DNA of 8,771 nt from Bacillota bacterium (GCA_012842765.1 DUWJ01000073.1:1-8771); one strand, 5' to 3'; shown: positions 1-6,617, numbered from the stretch's first letter. Notes: generated by a model not told the origin, from the sequence alone. A program made the numbers and translations.

Positions 1-236
1 AATTGGGCCAGATCGCCTGAAAGATGCGGACGACCATCTATGGCTATAGCGTCTGCAAATACCGGAGCATGAGGCGAGATCACCACCACCGTGTCCGGCC
101 TCGCTGCAGCGAACTCCCTGGCCAACTCCTCCATTGCATCGATGGTCTTCTGAGCCTTTGCAGCCTCACGCCCTCCCACTCCCGGAACGATTATTGGGGG
201 ATGTGGAGCAAGAGCTGCCAGGACTAGTTCACCCAT
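1..236 (-). CDS. AmmeMemoRadiSam-type LigB-family protein, N-terminal part (partial)
   Basis: This is a partial gene: the first 78 codons are present and the rest lies beyond position 1. The translation begins MGELVLAALAPHPPII and continues with a GVGGREAAKAQKTI stretch and later VVISPHAPVFADAIAI. This is the characteristic start of class III extradiol dioxygenase (LigB/MEMO-like) proteins of the AmmeMemoRadiSam group, which in many Firmicutes are fused to a C-terminal AMMECR1 domain. The PHPP histidine and the SPHAP histidine are at positions where LigB-fold proteins bind metal. The cellular function of this family is not established. The ATG lies inside the last codons of murA, giving a 13-nt overlap. 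It has a strong GGGGAGGAG (245-253) 8 nt upstream, so it is probably co-transcribed and translationally coupled with murA. Whether an AMMECR1 domain follows cannot be seen. Confidence 0.8.
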   Translation of the reverse strand, partial: MGELVLAALAPHPPIIVPGVGGREAAKAQKTIDAMEELAREFAAARPDTVVVISPHAPVFADAIAIDGRPHLSGDLAQ

Positions 237-1522
237 GTCTCATTCTCCTCCCCTGCCGCGACACACCTCTGAGAATCCTGCCGCTTCACACGGGCGCCCA
301 GAGAATTCATCTTCGAGCAGAGGTCATCGTGTCCGCGGTCGATATTTTCCGCCCCAGAGATCACTGTTTCGCCCTCCGCAGCCAACCCTGCCAAGATCAG
401 CGCCGCACCTGTTCTTAGATCGCCAGCATGTACCCTAGCGCCAGTGAGGCCAGGTACCCCCTCGACTATGATGCTCCTGCCCTCAAGGCGAATATCAGCC
501 CCCATCCTCTTGAGCTCGTCCACGTGGAAGAAACGGCTTTCAAACACCGACTCAGTAATGACGCTCACCCCTGATGCGACGGACAGGACAGCCGAAAGCT
601 GTGGCTGCATGTCAGTAGGAAATCCTGGATAAGGAAGGGTTTTTGTGTCGCATGGCTGTATCGGGCCATCCATTGCTGCCTCAACATAGTCATCGCCAAC
701 TGTTATGGAAGCGCCCATTTCGCTAAACTTGGAAAGCACAGACTCAAGATGCGTAGGGATGATACTGCCGACTTTAACCTGCCCATGGGTGATTATTCCC
801 GCTGCCAGAAGAGTGGCGGCCTCAATCCTGTCGGGAATTACGGAGTAAGCAACTCCTCTCAATGAATCGACCCCGTCGACGCGAATCGTATCAGTCCCAG
901 CCCCACGTATGTTTGCGCCCATCAAGGTGAGGAAATTGGCAAGATCTACAATTTCAGGCTCTTTAGCGGCGTTCTCTATGATGCTTGTCCCATTTGCAAG
1001 GCAAGCAGCCATCATGATGTTTTCTGTGGCGCCAACGCTGGGAAAATCAAGATAAACTCTAGCTCCTTCCAGGCGAGGAGCCTTGGCCACGATGTATCCG
1101 TGTTCAACCTCGATGTCAGCGCCAAGGGCGCGGAGCCCCTTAATGTGCAAGTCCATAGGCCTCGATCCAATACTGTCGCCGCCTGGCAATGGAATGCTCG
1201 CCTTCCCCTTTCTTGCTAGGAGAGGGCCTAGCAAAAGGCTGGAAGCCCTGAGCGTCTTGGCGAGCTCATACGGTGGTTCATGATGAATCAAGCGATGTGT
1301 GCGAACACGCAGAGCTGAGGGGCCCGCCCTCCTAATACTGACCCCCATCTCTCGAAGCACTGCCGACATCGCGGAGACATCCCTGGCGCCAGGCGCGTTC
1401 TCGATAATGGTATCGCCTTCAGCCAAGAGTGATCCTGCCATTATCGCGATTGCAGCGTTCTTGCTTCCACCAGCGCGAACCGACCCCACAAGCCGCTTGC
1501 CACCTGCTATAACTAGTTCCAC
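224..1522 (-). CDS. murA: UDP-N-acetylglucosamine 1-carboxyvinyltransferase (MurA), Asp in place of the catalytic Cys
   Basis: MurA transfers enolpyruvate from phosphoenolpyruvate to UDP-GlcNAc, the first committed step of peptidoglycan synthesis, in the cytoplasm. The protein is 432 aa, a normal MurA length. Family landmarks, numbered from the chosen start, are SKNAA (Lys21), the RAS motif (Arg92), the mobile loop PLPGGDSIGSRP, PTDMQ (Asp304), DLRTGAALILAG (Arg370) and IDRGHDDL. The loop residue equivalent to E. coli Cys115 is Asp116 (codon GAC, 1175-1177). In other bacteria this natural substitution gives an active, fosfomycin-insensitive enzyme. I chose the GTG at 1522 because GGAGGT lies 7 nt upstream and the product then begins VELVIAGGKRLVG, like other MurA proteins. 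The frame stays open upstream to a TTG at 1555 and an ATG at 1549, but neither has a good binding site. The gene is 99 nt downstream of the amidase gene and overlaps the next gene. Whether the genome has a second murA is unknown. Confidence 0.95.
   Translation of the reverse strand: MELVIAGGKRLVGSVRAGGSKNAAIAIMAGSLLAEGDTIIENAPGARDVSAMSAVLREMGVSIRRAGPSALRVRTHRLIHHEPPYELAKTLRASSLLLGPLLARKGKASIPLPGGDSIGSRPMDLHIKGLRALGADIEVEHGYIVAKAPRLEGARVYLDFPSVGATENIMMAACLANGTSIIENAAKEPEIVDLANFLTLMGANIRGAGTDTIRVDGVDSLRGVAYSVIPDRIEAATLLAAGIITHGQVKVGSIIPTHLESVLSKFSEMGASITVGDDYVEAAMDGPIQPCDTKTLPYPGFPTDMQPQLSAVLSVASGVSVITESVFESRFFHVDELKRMGADIRLEGRSIIVEGVPGLTGARVHAGDLRTGAALILAGLAAEGETVISGAENIDRGHDDLCSKMNSLGARVKRQDSQRCVAAGEENETWVN
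245..253 (-). promoter_or_regulatory. Ribosome binding site inside the 3' end of murA
   Basis: GGGGAGGAG lies 8 nt before the ATG of the LigB-family gene and within the last coding codons of murA. It fixes the downstream start at 236 despite the gene overlap. Confidence 0.75.
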
Positions 1523-1529
1523 AGTTCCG

Positions 1530-1535
1530 ACCTCC
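1530..1535 (-). promoter_or_regulatory. Ribosome binding site that decides the murA start
   Basis: GGAGGT ends 7 nt before the GTG at 1522. In-frame TTG (1555) and ATG (1549) codons lie upstream of this site, so it argues that they are not used. Confidence 0.65.
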
Positions 1536-1621
1536 AGGGCACCTTGCATTTCCAATGCGCGCCTATAAATAGCTATTCTTCATCCGGCGCCTTTTATCCT
1601 TGTGCTCCAACTTCACCTTGA

Positions 1622-2878
1622 CTACGTTCTAAAATGGACAATTGACAGGTTTCGTTCCAGAGGGCCCTCTATCTGCATATGGCCCGAGATAGTCTGGAGA
1701 GGCTTCCCCTCTACCAGAATCTCAACCTTCTTTACATACGAAAACTCGGTCAGGGCATTGACAATCGAGTACACCGTCATCTCCTCTGAACGACTGCCGC
1801 CCCAGTGATTCATTACCAGCTCAGCGCTGAAGTCGGCCACAGCTGTGTCTCCCTGCAGTCTAACTGAACGCAATACCGTGCCCCGCGGAATTGTCGGCTG
1901 GAGTATGCTGTCCTTGCCCGGCCCTGCTATTGTCGCTCGCACAACTGCGGCGAGGGCTTCAATCTTGTTGAGGCTTTTCAGTCCCGGTATCTCCCTGGCC
2001 TCAGGCATCAGCGAATCATCGAGATTCGTGGGGCCACCAAAGTAGAGGATGGTGGAATCAGGAGTAAGCTGAGATGTAGCAGTGCCTACTTTCGTAACAA
2101 GGCCCCATGCTTCATCCGAATCATCGTCTGGCGCAAGAACATTGCCTGCTTCACCCTGGCTGTCCATGAAATAGGCCATAATTCCATGGAATACTGCTTC
2201 TGCAACTTTCACGCGATAGGCGGCATCTGCAAGAAGCCTTTCCTCGCGCGGGTTCGACAGAAACCCTACCTCTACAAGGGCAGAAGGCGCCTTTACCTTC
2301 TTGAGCAAGTATATGTCGGCTGGGCGAGCCTTCCGAGTGTTGGGTCCGAGGCGGTTTACCAGCTCAGTCTGGATATGTACAGCCAGTTTCCTGCCCTCCG
2401 CTGACGCGGCATTATAGAAGACCTGTGCGCCGGACCACTGCGGCTCAGGAAAGCTGTTGGTGTGTATCGTGACGAATATGTCTGGAGAGTTGGCGTTCAC
2501 GAGATTCGCCCGCCGTTCCAGCTCCATGCGCTTTCTGGATCCTGTGATGTCCTCTCCGTCTGCGATCAGGCCATGGTCTGATTCCCGGGTCATCACAGTA
2601 TACACAGCTACGCGCCCTAGCAATTGCCTTAGCTCCAATGCGATGTGAAGATTGATGTCCTTCTCTATGATTCCACTTTTTCCGCGGGCGCCAGAATCCG
2701 GGCCGCCATGTCCGGCGTCTATAGCCACTGTCTTTCCGGAGACGACATCGCGGACCGGCGCCAATGTAGTGACAACAAGGACCTGCACAGCATAGATCAC
2801 AACACCAATCAGCACTGCTATACCAATCAAGACAGCTGTGCGCACCGGCAACGCGATAAAGATCACAGGTCTTTTCAT
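1622..2878 (-). CDS. Membrane-anchored CwlD-like N-acetylmuramoyl-L-alanine amidase with C-terminal GerMN domain
   Basis: The protein has 418 aa in three parts. Residues about 8-38 form one hydrophobic segment after a short basic start, a membrane anchor or uncleaved signal. Residues about 49-236 are an Amidase_3 (CwlD/LytC-type zinc amidase) domain. It shows DAGHGG (His57), Glu72 in IIEKD, IHTNS (His139) and the catalytic-type Glu203 in VEVGFLSNP. Residues about 274-413 match the GerMN domain, ending with SIVNALTEF, KVEILVEGK and ISGHMQIEGPL. CwlD removes side peptides from cortex muramic acid before muramic-delta-lactam forms. GerM is a separate spore protein in Bacillus. Joining them suggests a sporulation role outside the membrane, facing the cortex. 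The ATG at 2878 has GGAGG 8 nt upstream and a possible SigE-type promoter further up. The gene stands alone between a 170-nt gap upstream and murA. A vegetative amidase role cannot be excluded. Confidence 0.9.
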   Translation of the reverse strand: MKRPVIFIALPVRTAVLIGIAVLIGVVIYAVQVLVVTTLAPVRDVVSGKTVAIDAGHGGPDSGARGKSGIIEKDINLHIALELRQLLGRVAVYTVMTRESDHGLIADGEDITGSRKRMELERRANLVNANSPDIFVTIHTNSFPEPQWSGAQVFYNAASAEGRKLAVHIQTELVNRLGPNTRKARPADIYLLKKVKAPSALVEVGFLSNPREERLLADAAYRVKVAEAVFHGIMAYFMDSQGEAGNVLAPDDDSDEAWGLVTKVGTATSQLTPDSTILYFGGPTNLDDSLMPEAREIPGLKSLNKIEALAAVVRATIAGPGKDSILQPTIPRGTVLRSVRLQGDTAVADFSAELVMNHWGGSRSEEMTVYSIVNALTEFSYVKKVEILVEGKPLQTISGHMQIEGPLERNLSIVHFRT

Positions 2879-2933
2879 TTCGCAGGCCTCCAGGCGGCAA
2901 GGCTCGCGACTTATGCGGCCTCAGCTCCTAAAC

Positions 2934-2963
2934 AGAATATGCCGGAGGCACCCTCCAAATGAC
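2934..2963 (-). promoter_or_regulatory. Candidate SigE-type sporulation promoter before the amidase gene
   Basis: GTCATTTG (2956-2963), 14 nt, then CATATTCT (2934-2941) resembles the Bacillus SigE consensus as I recall it (GKMATATT, 13-15 nt, CATACAMT), with 6 of 8 matches in each element. Transcription would start about 50 nt before the ATG. B. subtilis cwlD is a sporulation gene with SigE control, so the fit is plausible. It is a by-eye match in a short region and may be chance. Confidence 0.3.
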
Positions 2964-3048
2964 CTGTGTCCGATATGCCTAAGCTCCGTGCTGCCCACAG
3001 CTTTTGTCCGGCCTGACAACCTGCTCCAAAATGCGCAAGACTGACTGG

Positions 3049-3651
3049 TCACTCCCTGAAAGCCCTTATCACTCTATAGCCCCCGCCTATTTCAGGCTCA
3101 TCAGCGTTGCCGTAGGTTTGAGCAATAAATGCTTTGAGAGAAGCAGCCCCCTGTTTGGTGCGAACTACTGCGTAGAAGCTTCCACCAGGCTCAAGGTGAT
3201 CATGGGCCTCTTCAATCAAACGATACAGGACCGCCCGGCCGGCGCGGATAGGCGGATTGGTCGCTATAACATGGAACATCCTGCCCCGAACAGGGTCAAA
3301 ACCATCTCCTGACACAACCGTCACGCGCTCCACTCCATTTCTGCGGGCGTTGGCCCGGGCAAGCTCGCAAGCGCGTTCATTGATGTCAGTCATCCATATC
3401 TCACATTCCGGATGAAGTGAGGCGATGGAGATCCCAACAACTCCGTAACCGCATCCTAGATCCAAGAGGGACTGACCCGGACTAATCCGGATAGCCTGTA
3501 TAAGCTGGTCTGTGCCTCGATCCACACGAGTCTTCGAGAAAACCCCGGCATCCGTTTCAAAGCTGAGTTCCCTGCCACCTCGCGGAGTATAGGATATGAT
3601 TCGGCGCTCGTGCGGAGATGTGGGTGAGGTCGTGAAATAGTGTTCAGACAG
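3049..3651 (-). CDS. RsmC/YbxB-like class I SAM-dependent methyltransferase
   Basis: A 200-aa protein of the methyltransferase small-domain (MTS) family. These are Rossmann-fold enzymes related to RsmC, which methylates guanine N2 in 16S rRNA; Firmicutes carry the one-domain YbxB form. Numbered from the CTG start, it shows the N-terminal block ETDAGVFSKTRVDRGT (about 32-47), the SAM-binding motif DLGCGYG (64-70), the acidic TDIN (88-91) and the catalytic-type NPPIRAG (132-138). NPP motifs are typical of enzymes acting on exocyclic amino groups of bases. I chose CTG at 3651 because GGGAGG (3660-3665) lies exactly 8 nt upstream and the protein then begins SEHYFTTSP, as the family does. The in-frame GTG at 3660 shares a base with GGGAGG, so it is an unlikely start. 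The gene lies 112 nt downstream of ypeB on the same strand. The RNA target is inferred. Confidence 0.88.
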   Translation of the reverse strand: MSEHYFTTSPTSPHERRIISYTPRGGRELSFETDAGVFSKTRVDRGTDQLIQAIRISPGQSLLDLGCGYGVVGISIASLHPECEIWMTDINERACELARANARRNGVERVTVVSGDGFDPVRGRMFHVIATNPPIRAGRAVLYRLIEEAHDHLEPGGSFYAVVRTKQGAASLKAFIAQTYGNADEPEIGGGYRVIRAFRE

Positions 3652-3659
3652 TGCACACA

Positions 3660-3665
3660 CCTCCC
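3660..3665 (-). promoter_or_regulatory. Ribosome binding site pointing to a CTG start
   Basis: GGGAGG is 8 nt before the CTG at 3651. Its last G is the first base of the only upstream in-frame conventional start candidate (GTG at 3660), which therefore has no spacing. Confidence 0.6.
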
Positions 3666-3763
3666 TATTTTAGGCCTTTTGGGCCACACAGGTCTGAGTA
3701 ATTCCACAGGCCTCACCCGTCTTCCTTTCGCCAGTCCCATATGGCGCGACTTAAGCCGTGCCA

Positions 3764-5176
3764 CTACATGGTCAGACTCCCCTCTGATGTGGTAATGAGC
3801 TGCAGTACTTTCTCCTCGGTTCCTTTTTCAGCATTGATGTAAACAAAAAACTGTTCTCCATAGGATGTACCCCTAAACTCCCAGCAGAACGCCTCGGGCG
3901 TGTCAACTGTCTCCACTGGGATCACCGCAAGACGGGCCGGCTCGGTTACCGTAAGCGCCGGACTGAGGAGTTCCCGTGCCTCATCTGCATCTATCGAAGG
4001 TTTGGGAAGTCGGCGCATAGTGTGGGAGGTTAGGTAGGCCAATGCATCATAGGAGAGAATATCACCATTGTCCAAAGCCACCTTCACTTTGACCTGGTCC
4101 GGATAGATCACCACACCATCCTGCGTGTATACGAACGGGACAATAGAGACATCACCAACCTCAGATGCAAATGTGGGAGTCATATTGACCATTCCAACTT
4201 TGCTTAAGAAGGCGCTAGCACGCTTGACAGACTCAGCCAGATCTATCGTCTTTTTGTCAAGATCCCGCGCCACGTTCATCAGCACAACGTGTCCGCCCTT
4301 CTTCGTCACGTCAACAACTGCGTCCGGCTTTCCGCTCCTCTTCGGGGCGTCAAGCCGCACCCTGTAAATGTCAATGTCCCCTTTGGCCTTTATATTCTCT
4401 TCCACCGTTGCGGAATGGGATGAGGCGTCAAATGGAACGAATCTGCGAGCCACCTCTTTGGCCTGATCGGCGGTGATCTCCGCGCCAGTGATTCCCCTTG
4501 GCCTGATCTGCTCGATATGATCCGAGAAAGGTCCGTCATATATCAAAGTCGGGAAAGTCTGAACCTGTTCGTCGACTCTAGTGAAGCCGTCCTTAACCAC
4601 ATCTGGAGTAGCGCTTGTGCCTGGTTTCGGTTTCACTTCTGATTTTGCCTGTTCGGCTACTCTAACCCAATTCACCTTACCTGTAGATACCTGTGCCTGC
4701 ATGTCGGCGAGTCCACGCGCCAGGTCTTCCGATTGCTTCTTCATGTCGACAAGTTTGTTCCAATCATCCTCGCTCATCACCTGCTGGTTCGCTACCTTGC
4801 GCGCAGTTGTAAACGCAAAGTCGCCTACCTGTGTCAAGAAGGCTGAAGTCCGCGCCAAAACCTTGTGGGTTACAGGAAGGTTGTTCAGATTCGCCTGCGC
4901 ATTGCTGGCCTCCCGCCAAACATCAGAGAGCGCACCCACGCGGAGTCTGGGAGAACCGGATGCAAGGCTCTTGGATAGCGCTACTCGGACATTGTCTACA
5001 TTTCCCAGAAGATCGAAGAATGACCGAAAATACTGGTTCCCCACCGCCACTTCCAGCCTTTGCTTGGCGGCCCATTGCGAATAGGCAAACACAAGGCTCA
5101 CAATTACAATTACTAGTAGGAGCGCCTGTGGCCAATTGCGCATCTTCCCGCGCGCTCCGCTTGTCCCATCGGTCAT
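3764..5176 (-). CDS. ypeB: Germination protein YpeB
   Basis: YpeB is the partner of SleB in spores. It is needed for SleB stability and localisation at the inner membrane and cortex, and it inhibits SleB until germination. The protein is 470 aa, against about 450 in Bacillus. It has one N-terminal transmembrane segment (about residues 15-35), a long polar helical region (to about 180), then the YpeB signature FPTLIYDGPFSDHIE (208-222). PepSY-like repeats follow, with helices at ITADQAKEVARRFV (about 234-247) and IDADEARELL (about 395-404). The gene starts 16 nt after the short sleB, the standard sleB-ypeB arrangement. AAGGGG lies 9 nt before the ATG at 5176. An ATG at 5182 (3 nt from AAGGGG) and a TTG at 5203 (overlapping sleB) are less likely starts. 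The function is confident from sequence and context together. Confidence 0.95.
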   Translation of the reverse strand: MTDGTSGARGKMRNWPQALLLVIVIVSLVFAYSQWAAKQRLEVAVGNQYFRSFFDLLGNVDNVRVALSKSLASGSPRLRVGALSDVWREASNAQANLNNLPVTHKVLARTSAFLTQVGDFAFTTARKVANQQVMSEDDWNKLVDMKKQSEDLARGLADMQAQVSTGKVNWVRVAEQAKSEVKPKPGTSATPDVVKDGFTRVDEQVQTFPTLIYDGPFSDHIEQIRPRGITGAEITADQAKEVARRFVPFDASSHSATVEENIKAKGDIDIYRVRLDAPKRSGKPDAVVDVTKKGGHVVLMNVARDLDKKTIDLAESVKRASAFLSKVGMVNMTPTFASEVGDVSIVPFVYTQDGVVIYPDQVKVKVALDNGDILSYDALAYLTSHTMRRLPKPSIDADEARELLSPALTVTEPARLAVIPVETVDTPEAFCWEFRGTSYGEQFFVYINAEKGTEEKVLQLITTSEGSLTM

Positions 5177-5192
5177 TTGCATTGTCCCCTTT

Positions 5193-5642
5193 CTACCTGG
5201 CAAACACGTGTTTGCCTATTTTTACAGCAATGCTTCTGCTCCATATCCATCCTGATACGGGTTTGGCAGGGTTCCAGAAGAATACGCACCCATATGTAGG
5301 ATCGTAACCGTTCATAGCATCTCTTGCGGCAGATATCGCCTGTCTGCTCGGAGAGCGCCTCCATATCAATCCGTTTGATACAGATTCAAATGCTCCAGGT
5401 TGGAATACACATCCAGATATTGAATTGGGAAATTTGGGACTCGCCACTCGGTTGAGCATGACAGCGCCGACAGCTACCATCCCCTGGTATGGCTCACCTT
5501 CAGCCTCGGCTGCAATCAGGCGGGCAAGAAGGTTGACGTCGCCGCTACGGCTTTGAGCTCGACCAATATGCGCAACCGTTCCAATAACGACGGCAACTGC
5601 AAGCACTACAAAGACAAGGATCCGTGCGTTGGGCATTCTCAT
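5193..5642 (-). CDS. sleB: Short SleB-like cortex-lytic enzyme, catalytic domain only
   Basis: A 149-aa paralogue of the gene immediately upstream. It has an N-terminal hydrophobic segment (about residues 7-25), an Ala-rich junction ending IGRAQ that could be a signal peptide or anchor, and then directly a Hydrolase_2 (SleB/CwlJ) domain (about 37-149). The presumed catalytic Glu46 in AAEAEGEPY is kept, as are NGYDPTYG and FFWNPAKPVSGWIW. There is no peptidoglycan-binding domain, so it is CwlJ-like in layout but has an export segment, which CwlJ lacks. By ungapped count, 81 of 113 residues (72%) match the upstream copy. SleB-type enzymes are lytic transglycosylases acting on muramic-delta-lactam cortex. 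The ATG at 5642 has an ideal AAGGAGGT 8 nt upstream. The open frame runs further up into the first sleB but has no support there. The gene is 37 nt after the first sleB and 16 nt before ypeB. Confidence 0.9.
   Translation of the reverse strand: MRMPNARILVFVVLAVAVVIGTVAHIGRAQSRSGDVNLLARLIAAEAEGEPYQGMVAVGAVMLNRVASPKFPNSISGCVFQPGAFESVSNGLIWRRSPSRQAISAARDAMNGYDPTYGCVFFWNPAKPVSGWIWSRSIAVKIGKHVFAR
5199..5216 (-). repeat. Perfect 18-nt palindrome at the sleB2/ypeB junction
   Basis: GGCAAACACGTGTTTGCC is fully self-complementary: a 7-bp stem with an ACGT loop in RNA. It covers the last codons of the short sleB (GKHVFA), 3 nt before its stop and 7 nt before the ypeB AAGGGG. It could fold in the mRNA and affect ypeB translation. 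The matching end of the full-length sleB copy encodes the same residues but is not palindromic. Confidence 0.55.
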
Positions 5643-5650
5643 GTTGGCAT

Positions 5651-5658
5651 ACCTCCTT
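5651..5658 (-). promoter_or_regulatory. Ribosome binding site that decides the sleB2 start
   Basis: AAGGAGGT, full anti-16S complementarity, lies 8 nt before the ATG at 5642. It rules against the much longer open frame that reaches up to 5792 inside the preceding gene. Confidence 0.75.
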
Positions 5659-5679
5659 CCGATCAAAACCCTCTTTGCA

Positions 5680-6390
5680 TCAGCGGGCAAAAACATGCTT
5701 ACCGATTTTGACAATGATATTCCGAGTCCAAATCCATCCAGATACCGGCTTTGCGGGGTTCCAGAAGAAAAGGGATCCGTAGGTAGGGTCAAACCCGTTT
5801 ATCGCATCTCGAGCGGCGCTGTACGCAATTTGATCTGGTGTTCTTCGCCAGTACAGCCCGTTGGACACAGATTCCAAGGCATTCGGCTGAAAGATCACAG
5901 CCGACAGCGAGTGTGGAAACTTGGGGTTTTTCAATCGGTTCATTAGAACCGCCCCCACTCCAACCTGGCCACGGTAAGGCTCTCCCCTGGCCTCAGCGGC
6001 TATCGCGCGGGCAACCAAATCTACCGACGCCGACCTAGATGCCATTGGCGCCGGCTTGTAGGCCGCGGGCGCCTCAGCAGCCACCGTGTAGCCGAAGCCA
6101 AGAGCCCTCCATGTCTGCGGTCCAACGAGGCCGTCCACCTTCAGCCCGTTTTTGCGCTGAAATGCCAAAACTGCTCTGTGGGTATTGGCGCCGAAAACGC
6201 CATCTACCCACCCTCGGTAATAACCCCAATCGGAAAGCTTCCATTGAACGAGTCTAACCGAACGCCCTCTGGAACCCCAGTACAGCGTCGGCCTTGTCTC
6301 GGCTTTAGCAGGGGTTGCAGCGCATAAAAGCACCACAATGAAGATCATGGCGCCTACAGTCAAACCCATAATCGGTGTTTTCAGGTTCAT
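5680..6390 (-). CDS. sleB: Spore cortex-lytic enzyme SleB, full form
   Basis: A 236-aa exported enzyme that breaks down spore cortex at germination. It has a signal peptide ending TPAKA (residue 30, Ala-X-Ala cleavage). A PG_binding_1 domain follows (about 36-98; WGSRGRSVRLVQWKL, VDGVFGANTHRAVLAFQ, VDGLVGPQTWRAL), then a short Ala/Pro linker and a Hydrolase_2 catalytic domain (about 124-236). The family's catalytic glutamate corresponds to Glu133 in AAEARGEPY. NGFDPTYG and FFWNPAKPVSGWIW are other SleB landmarks. It is shorter than B. subtilis SleB (about 305 aa), mainly in the linker. AGGAG (6403-6407) lies 12 nt before the ATG, longer than elsewhere in this locus. A TGA just upstream in frame makes 6390 the earliest start. 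It is first in the minus-strand run, with a candidate SigF/SigG-type promoter about 40 nt upstream. Confidence 0.95.
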   Translation of the reverse strand: MNLKTPIMGLTVGAMIFIVVLLCAATPAKAETRPTLYWGSRGRSVRLVQWKLSDWGYYRGWVDGVFGANTHRAVLAFQRKNGLKVDGLVGPQTWRALGFGYTVAAEAPAAYKPAPMASRSASVDLVARAIAAEARGEPYRGQVGVGAVLMNRLKNPKFPHSLSAVIFQPNALESVSNGLYWRRTPDQIAYSAARDAINGFDPTYGSLFFWNPAKPVSGWIWTRNIIVKIGKHVFAR

Positions 6391-6438
6391 CGATCAGTTA
6401 CACTCCTGTCCTGGTTGGCTCGCACAACGTGCTGGTAT

Positions 6439-6468
6439 TATTCTCTCAGCACTGTTCCATGGATATGC
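6439..6468 (-). promoter_or_regulatory. Candidate SigF/SigG-type forespore promoter for sleB
   Basis: GCATA (6464-6468), 15 nt, then TGAGAGAATA (6439-6448) matches the SigF-type pattern as I recall it (GYATA, N15, GGNNANANTR) at all -35 positions and 5 of 6 specified -10 positions. SigF and SigG recognise overlapping sequences, and sleB of B. subtilis is a forespore gene. The start of transcription would lie about 40 nt before the sleB ATG. It is a visual match only. Confidence 0.4.
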
Positions 6469-6617
6469 ACGGACAAAGACAAGCCGGAAGCTAAGGCTGA
6501 AACCGCAATATAGCGCGTGCAACCACGCTAGAGCATGAAAAACAATGTCATGCCTCACATGATCTGCAGAAACCCTCGCCTAGGTCCCCTGGTGATTGAA
6601 CGGGCCTTCCAGCGTTC

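Noticed and set aside
2445..2900. 151-codon minus-strand frame at the amidase start
   Set aside because: It is a shifted-frame shadow of the amidase gene; the translation is Arg/Cys-rich low-quality sequence.
3456..3764. 102-codon minus-strand frame between ypeB and the methyltransferase
   Set aside because: Most of it overlaps the methyltransferase in another frame, with no recognisable domain.
4581..5084. 167-codon open frame on the plus strand
   Set aside because: It lies fully antisense to ypeB, whose product is clearly recognised. The translation is Ser/Thr/Cys-rich, with no family likeness and no binding site.
5643..5792. Longer N-terminus for the short sleB
   Set aside because: The extension runs through the 3' end of the first sleB in another frame, while a full AAGGAGGT sits 8 nt before the ATG at 5642.
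6511..6530. Imperfect inverted repeat as a terminator
   Set aside because: There is no T-run on either strand and no convergent gene end nearby.
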